The position numbers and the translations under genes were made by a program. Below, piece after piece: positions 61,605 through 64,000 of a stretch of 64,000 bases of DNA. Below the pieces are notes generated by a model that saw nothing but the letters and a program-made list of their open reading frames with translations, was not told the DNA's origin and ran no database searches. The DNA is from Lachnospiraceae bacterium AC2031 (GTDB lineage: Bacteria; Bacillota; Clostridia; Lachnospirales; Lachnospiraceae), in NCBI GenBank assembly GCA_000687975.1, contig JIAB01000001.1, positions 2,146,001-2,210,000 on the forward strand. Direction: 5' to 3'. Position 1 is the first letter of the stretch. Each line of letters opens with the position of its first letter.

Positions 61605-62753
61605 ATGTACTGCAAAAAAAGTGTAGCAACGAAACTTTTGGCGTTTTTCGTCGCAGCAGCTGCTGTGATAGCATTTGCCTTCAGCGGGGTAAATGGAATT
61701 AGCGCCGTAAACGCTGGCGGAAGAACTGGAGACTACGGAATCAGAGAGTCTTATGATGACTCAGATCGCCAGTTTCCTGAGGCTGTATTTACTGATGAAT
61801 ATTTCGATGCAAATGGAAATATCACAATAGAGTATAAACCGATGGATAATTCGGAGTACACTCTTATCTACCAGGATGAAACCAATAAGAAGGTTTATAT
61901 TAATTCAAATTATTATGAATTCCATGATGAATATCTCCATGCGGCATATTTTGTAATCAATCACGAAAGACTTGTAAAATGTGATGGTTCAAGTCTTGTT
62001 CTTAATAAGAGTGATTTTAAGAAGAATGGTAACATGGCAACTTACTATGGCGAGAACTACGGCGATGTTACTATCGGAACAATTGGCGCAAATATTAAGG
62101 GTCAGTGGTATCAGGGCTTTTGGTTTGATGAAAACGGAAACAACACATATGCTCCTAAGGGCTCTTGGAAGGGCTCAGGCGACTGGCAGTGGTACGAGGA
62201 TACATCAGGCTGGTATCCAGTAAACTGCTGGCAGAGAATGGATAAGCTGTATGAAAATTATACAGGAAATGGAAATCCTGCAACAGTTGCAACAGAATCT
62301 CGTTCTTGGGGACAGGGAAAGATGTATGTTTCAAAGGGTTGGTTCTACTTTGATGAGAACGGCTATGCAGCAACAAATGGCTGGTATAAGATAGATGGCT
62401 CTTGGTATTATTTCGACAACTTCCTTTATGAAGGTGGATGCTGGAGAGATGGATATTATATAGGCTATGATGGAGTACAGAGCTATCCATATACAGGAAG
62501 CTGGAAATCTAATTCAACAGGCTGGTGGTTTGAAGATACTTCAGGCTGGTATCCATGTAATGAGAAAGTAGTAATCAACGGAAATGAATACTATTTTAAG
62601 TCTAACGGATACTTGGCAGTTGATGAGTGGATCGAGCCGGGTCAGGCAGGAAACGAATGGACTGGCATGTGGATCCATGTAGACTCATCAGGTCTTGAAG
62701 ATAAAACAGGTAGCTACGATGAAAATGGCAACTGGATCGAAACTCCAAATTAA
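61605..62753 (+). CDS. Secreted protein with cell-wall-binding repeats, function unknown
   Basis: The 382-residue protein has a signal peptide (basic MYCKKSVATK, hydrophobic core, cleavage near VNAGG at about residue 38) and an N-terminal region without a known catalytic motif (about residues 40-165). Five or so wall-binding-type repeats follow (GWYKIDGSWYYFD, SWKSNSTGWWFEDTSGWYP). The last repeat blocks closely match those of the MBL-fold protein 3.5 kb upstream, so both probably bind the same wall polymer. A strong GGGGAGG site supports the ATG. Confidence 0.87.
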   Translation: MYCKKSVATKLLAFFVAAAAVIAFAFSGVNGISAVNAGGRTGDYGIRESYDDSDRQFPEAVFTDEYFDANGNITIEYKPMDNSEYTLIYQDETNKKVYINSNYYEFHDEYLHAAYFVINHERLVKCDGSSLVLNKSDFKKNGNMATYYGENYGDVTIGTIGANIKGQWYQGFWFDENGNNTYAPKGSWKGSGDWQWYEDTSGWYPVNCWQRMDKLYENYTGNGNPATVATESRSWGQGKMYVSKGWFYFDENGYAATNGWYKIDGSWYYFDNFLYEGGCWRDGYYIGYDGVQSYPYTGSWKSNSTGWWFEDTSGWYPCNEKVVINGNEYYFKSNGYLAVDEWIEPGQAGNEWTGMWIHVDSSGLEDKTGSYDENGNWIETPN

Positions 62754-62784
62754 GGAACAATTGGCTCGAGGTTGAATAAAAAAC

Positions 62785-62813
62785 TTTACATTGATATAGG
62801 ATGGTTGTATAAT
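62785..62813 (+). promoter_or_regulatory. Promoter of thrS
   Basis: TTTACA (62785-62790) and perfect TATAAT (62808-62813) are exactly 17 bases apart, just upstream of the T-box leader. Confidence 0.82.
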
Positions 62814-62829
62814 CGAAAAACAATCATTT

Positions 62830-63086
62830 AAAAAAGTTAAACCGTTGACGAGGACATGTTCGGTGTTAGAACTAGTCGACAGAGAGAGGTGCCATCGGCT
62901 GAGAGCACCTTAGACCTAGAACATCCGAGTACTACCTCCGAGGGATCCCCAGTAGTTTACGAAAAGGATACGGTGATTCCGTTATAATCAACCGAGTGGT
63001 CGCGCTAAACATGCACGGCAACCAGGGTGGAACCGCGTAATTAACGTCCCTGTACTATCATTGTATAGTACAGGGACTATTTTTAT
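62830..63086 (+). promoter_or_regulatory. T-box riboswitch (threonine) with terminator
   Basis: The leader carries the conserved T-box AGGGTGGAACCGCG at 63024-63037, which binds the acceptor end of uncharged tRNA. An AGAGAGAGGTGC...GCACCT stem lies near 62881-62909. A specifier-loop region ACTACC at 62931-62936 holds two threonine codons. The terminator stem is GTCCCTGTACTA/TAGTACAGGGAC (63046-63077) followed by a U-tract. Uncharged tRNA-Thr would stabilise the antiterminator and allow thrS transcription. The specifier assignment is by eye. Confidence 0.92.
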
Positions 63087-63108
63087 TTAAAACAGAATTA
63101 AATCGCGA

Positions 63109-63154
63109 GCAATTATGTTGCGAAAGCAAGAACTGAGACTCCGCGCATAATTGC
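63109..63154 (+). promoter_or_regulatory. Second hairpin between the T-box terminator and thrS
   Basis: GCAATTATG (63109-63117) pairs perfectly with CATAATTGC (63146-63154) over 28 bases. It ends about 12 bases before the GGAGGA ribosome site and has no T-run. It may protect the processed mRNA end or affect translation. Confidence 0.5.
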
Positions 63155-63179
63155 CGTGGGAATAATGGAGGAAATAAAA

Positions 63180-64000
63180 ATGGATAACAAAGAATACTTC
63201 TTGAGCGTTTACAGACATTCTATGGCACATGTCATGGCTAAGGCTGTCATGGAAATCTTCGGTAAGGAGAATGTCCAGATTGCTATCGGTCCTCAGATCG
63301 ATGATGGCTTCTACTATGACTTCATGCTTCCAAGAACAATTACAAATGACGATCATAAGGCTATCGAGGACAAGATGCGTGAGATCCTTAAGCGTCGTGA
63401 AGACTGGACATGCAAGGAAGTAACAAAGGAAGAGGCACTTGAGATATTCAAGGGTCAGAAATATAAAGAAGAACTTATCAATGATCTTCCAGATGGTGAG
63501 AAGATTACTGTTTATTATACAGGTGATGACTTTGTAGATCTTTGCCGTGGACCTCATATCTCTAACTCACAGGAGCTTATGAATGTTTCATATAAGGTAA
63601 AGTCGGTTTCAGGTTCATACTGGAGAGGTGATGAGCATAATGATCAGCTTCAGAGAATCTATATGTACTGCTTCCCAGATAAGCAGTCACTCAAGGCTCA
63701 CCTTGACTTTGTTAAGGAAGCTATGGAGCGTGATCACAAGAAGATCGGACCAGAGCAGGAGCTCTTCATGTTTGATGAGTCTGCACCAGGTATGCCATAC
63801 TGGCTTCCACGTGGATTCAAGATGTACAACGCTATTCTCGACTTCTGGAGAAAGCTCCATGAAGAGTATGGATATCAGGAGATCCTTGCACCAGTTATCA
63901 ACCACAAGAATCTTTGGGAGACATCTGGTCACTGGGGACACTACAAAGAGAATATGTTCCTCGTAACAAATGCAACTGTAAATGAGAAGACAGACGAGGA
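63180..64000 (+). CDS. thrS: Threonyl-tRNA synthetase lacking the TGS domain (5' part, cut by window edge)
   Basis: The first 273 residues of the enzyme are visible. It starts MDNKEYFLSVYRHSMAHVMA, entering directly at the editing domain (HSxxHVxA, then YYTGDDFVDLCRGPHI), whereas standard ThrRS begins with a TGS domain of about 60 residues. The start of the catalytic core follows (YWLPRGFKMYNAI, VINHKNLWETSGHW). The GGAGGA site before the ATG and the T-box upstream make this start certain, so the TGS loss is genuine. The stop lies beyond the window. Confidence 0.96.
   Translation, partial: MDNKEYFLSVYRHSMAHVMAKAVMEIFGKENVQIAIGPQIDDGFYYDFMLPRTITNDDHKAIEDKMREILKRREDWTCKEVTKEEALEIFKGQKYKEELINDLPDGEKITVYYTGDDFVDLCRGPHISNSQELMNVSYKVKSVSGSYWRGDEHNDQLQRIYMYCFPDKQSLKAHLDFVKEAMERDHKKIGPEQELFMFDESAPGMPYWLPRGFKMYNAILDFWRKLHEEYGYQEILAPVINHKNLWETSGHWGHYKENMFLVTNATVNEKTDE

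Overview
The window looks like chromosomal DNA from a low-to-moderate GC Gram-positive anaerobe. I infer the family Lachnospiraceae, close to Butyrivibrio or Pseudobutyrivibrio. The grounds are the gene families together: a fructose operon with a DeoR regulator, an all-in-one suf operon with SufU, a rubrerythrin with zinc knuckles at both ends, a threonyl-tRNA synthetase without a TGS domain behind a T-box, choline-binding-like wall repeats, and strong AGGAGG ribosome sites. Nothing suggests a prophage, plasmid or CRISPR array. The only mobile element I can support is an IS200/IS605 copy at about 21.65-23.64 kb.

Layout. 1-4.7 kb: the 3' end of uvrA, a fructose operon (1-phosphofructokinase, an EIIC-only permease, a DeoR regulator) and a phosphopantetheinyl transferase. 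4.7-15 kb: tRNA-Arg, a membrane-anchored Gly/Met/Gln-rich protein, a CbxX-type AAA+ ATPase, an Ldh2-family dehydrogenase, a NYN/OST-HTH protein with two uncharacterised neighbours, glutamate racemase and an AI-2E-family transporter. 15-21.6 kb: a LytS-like kinase with a SARP-like response regulator, a Nudix hydrolase, phosphotransacetylase, a rhomboid protease, a HAD phosphatase and a CPBP protease. 21.7-31 kb: IS605 (tnpA/tnpB), a cytosolic GH3 glucosidase, azlCD, a CmpB-like membrane protein, rubrerythrin, dihydroorotase and a 240-base structured intergenic element. 31-41.9 kb: a DUF697-like GTPase, a pair resembling Mre11/Rad50 (YhaO/YhaN) that has lost catalytic motifs, and the suf operon with two uncharacterised membrane genes embedded in it. 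42-47 kb, minus strand: dnaD, dnaC-like and a PRPP synthetase, then murC. 47-54 kb: ilvE, a lipoprotein with a Wzm/Wzt-type ABC exporter, uppP, and rpmG-secE-nusG-rplK-rplA. 54-64 kb: glycerate kinase, a secreted MBL-fold protein with wall-binding repeats, a polar amino-acid ABC transporter, an SDR, a second wall-repeat protein, and the T-box with the start of thrS.

Several blocks are coherent units. These are fructose uptake and phosphorylation, Fe-S assembly (sufC-B-D-S-U), replication initiation (dnaD/dnaC), cell-envelope supply (murI, murC, uppP, Wzm/Wzt) and transcription/translation (secE-nusG-rplKA, thrS).

The strongest candidates for something undescribed are four. One is the catalytically degenerate, membrane-tethered Mre11/Rad50-like pair. 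The second is a 49-residue Pro/Cys-rich membrane peptide between sufD and sufS. The third is the branched RNA-like element upstream of the GTPase. The fourth is the secreted, wall-bound ComEC-like metallo-hydrolase. All functions are read from sequence motifs by eye; no database or folding program was run.
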